From the NCBI RefSeq assembly GCF_001039355.2, contig NW_019775381.1, forward strand, positions 149,535 to 213,534: a stretch of DNA of 64,000 bases, given 5' to 3'. Positions 62,592 through 64,000 of the stretch are shown piece by piece (the first letter of the stretch is position 1; the number at the start of each line of letters is the position of its first letter). This DNA comes from Lingula anatina. Its lineage: Eukaryota; Brachiopoda; Lingulata; Lingulida; Lingulidae. Position numbers and translations under genes: made by a program. A model generated the notes under the pieces. It searched no databases and had not been told where the DNA came from. It was given only the letters and a program-made list of their open reading frames with translations.

Positions 62592-64000
62592 CCTTGAAAA
62601 ACGCTTGCGCGCGCAGACTGTTGCTTAGCAACAACAAAGGTCTATCTCTGTAAAAAGAACATTATCGAGGAAGTATGCTTTAATGGCTAACATGAACGAA
62701 GTTATCTTTGTGCAAAGAAATAATTCTACACTTGAAAACTCTTCTTTTGAATAAAAACAACCTTACAATACAGAATGTTTCTTAGCACAAAGTTAAGTTA
62801 GTTTTTATAGGGAAAATTTGCAATTGATTCATCGTTCATAAATGTGTCGCTTGACAATTAGATTAAGGGACGGGTTTTTTATTTTAATACTTTTATGGGA
62901 AATATATAATTTAGATTCATTAACTTACTTTGATAAATTAGGTTAACAATACTTGACAAATTATTTTAAAAATGCAAAACAATGAATCAGTTCCGTAGCT
63001 TTTTGTATATTAAAGACAAGGTTTGGCAGGAAGGATTATCGTAGGCGATTATGCGACATGAGATGATATACTGGTAGAATACCTCTCCGCGTAGAAATCT
63101 CCATTACGCAATTCCACTGGTGTATATCGGCGAAATTACTACATCGAGAACGAGATTTTTTCGCGGAGAGGTAAAAGGAGCTGCCAAGCTGGATTGTTTG
63201 AACTTGTGATTTATGCTTTCATTGATCGTGCGCTTCGATTTGGGTAAATCTGTGCACCTGCTTTTCATAATAATATTTTTCAGAAATTATTTTCTGATGG
63301 TTTGACTGAAAGCAACCTTTAAAATGGATGGCGTTTCAGCATCAGCGGGACCAACAAAGCCAGACTGCGCATCTGGTTTGGTCACGCATGCGCATATTGC
63401 TCAAGGGTCCTCCATTCTAAAGTATGAAAACCATTGAGTTTGAACAGGAAGATATAAAAAAATATTGGATAAAGAGCATCAATTTTTTTAATAAAAGTCG
63501 CTATTTCCATTTAAAAGAAGTGAATACGCATTGGATCCTTTATATATACTGTACTTGTAGAAAATTAGTTTTGGTGCAAGCATTTTGTATTTATTTTATA
63601 TTTAATTTTTGAAGCATTTTCCTTGGGTGTAGCTTTTGTGTCTTTGAACGTAGTTTAGACCACATTATGGACACATCATTGTACAGAACTTTTTGTAATG
63701 ATGTATTATATTGACTATTGCTATTTTACTTGTAGCCAAGACTTGTATTGCTAAAAAGGTAGCACGAACATAAATCTTTATATTGATTCTGCGGTTACTG
63801 TAACTATTAATATTGGTCTTTCTGTATACTGGGTTTTTAGTTGCGACTCGTGTTGCAGAACGGACCAGAGTAGACATCTTAGTATGCAGTTCACACAATG
63901 TTGGATATTTCTTCAGTCGTTGAAGGTTATACGGTAGCAGACATGATATTTTCTGCATCAAAGATATTTGGTGTATAATTTCTAACTGTTCTTGCAAGTT
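62592..64000. other. 3' flank of the PLAC8-like gene to the right window edge
   Basis: Contains the PLAC8-like 3' UTR with AATAAA at 62750-62755. Around 63080-63175 the pair cctctccgcg...aaatct and agattttttcgcggagagg forms an imperfect inverted repeat. A minus-strand frame without stops runs from the window edge to 63665 (MSTLVRSATRVATKNPVYRK). I cannot identify it, and it may or may not be an exon of a gene beyond the edge. Confidence 0.4.
62750..62755 (+). promoter_or_regulatory. PLAC8-like gene polyadenylation signal
   Basis: AATAAA about 160 bp after the stop codon. Confidence 0.55.

Noticed and set aside
63665-63999. 110-codon minus-strand frame reaching the window edge
   Set aside because: Could be an exon of a gene beyond the edge, but no motif is recognised and the acceptor would lie outside the window. 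Mentioned only in the flank entry.

Overview
This is animal nuclear DNA. Genes are split by GT-AG introns and identified by conserved animal proteins (VEPH1/melted, ODAD1/CCDC63, PIK3R4/VPS15, PLAC8-like, TRIM-NHL). Introns and spacers are AT-rich and full of microsatellites, minisatellites and small inverted-repeat (MITE-like) transposons. An intronless RING/B-box/NHL TRIM array, a motile-cilium gene and MITEs of types common in marine invertebrates suggest a marine invertebrate, such as a lophotrochozoan or a non-vertebrate deuterostome. The species cannot be fixed from the sequence. Two N runs (38096-38180 and 56181-56205) and one isolated N (17362) show a draft assembly.

Layout. (1) 1-19440, minus strand: the first six coding exons of VEPH1 (melted), running off the left edge. 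Its roughly 12 kb fifth coding intron holds, on the opposite strand, three intact intronless TRIM-NHL genes and one broken 5'-truncated copy in head-to-tail units of about 3.2 kb. Another VEPH1 intron holds a 5'-truncated CR1/L2-type reverse transcriptase. (2) 19441-21492: a divergent intergenic region between VEPH1 and ODAD1. (3) 21493-26418, plus: a complete ten-exon ODAD1/CCDC63-family gene (557 aa), subunit of the outer dynein arm docking complex. (4) 28218-44939, minus: PIK3R4/VPS15, 31 of an inferred 32 coding exons, tail-to-tail with ODAD1. One HEAT-repeat exon is missing, almost certainly lost in the N gap at 38096-38180. (5) 44940-60962: about 16 kb with no gene I can support but several MITEs and repeats. 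(6) 60964-62591, plus: a three-exon PLAC8/cornifelin-like gene (121 aa). (7) 62592-64000: mostly noncoding.

The genes do not form one pathway. VEPH1/melted and PIK3R4 both relate to phosphoinositide biology (PH-domain adaptor of insulin/FoxO signalling; Vps34 complex subunit in autophagy and endosomal traffic). ODAD1 is ciliary. The TRIM-NHL genes are probable RING E3 ligases in an expanding family, often linked to innate immunity.

The most unusual pattern is that short tandem duplications repeatedly span exon-intron junctions. I found six: VEPH1 first coding exon donor, VEPH1 sixth exon acceptor, ODAD1 eighth exon donor (42 bp, in frame), PIK3R4 tenth exon donor (second copy GC instead of GT), PIK3R4 penultimate-region exon acceptor near 29808, and the PLAC8 first exon acceptor. 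Other notable points are a mosaic third TRIM gene, two MITEs of about 120 bp with perfect 9-bp target duplications, and a splice donor lying at the edge of a dispersed repeat. Exon boundaries were read by eye from splice consensus, frame continuity and recalled protein family sequences; no alignment was run.
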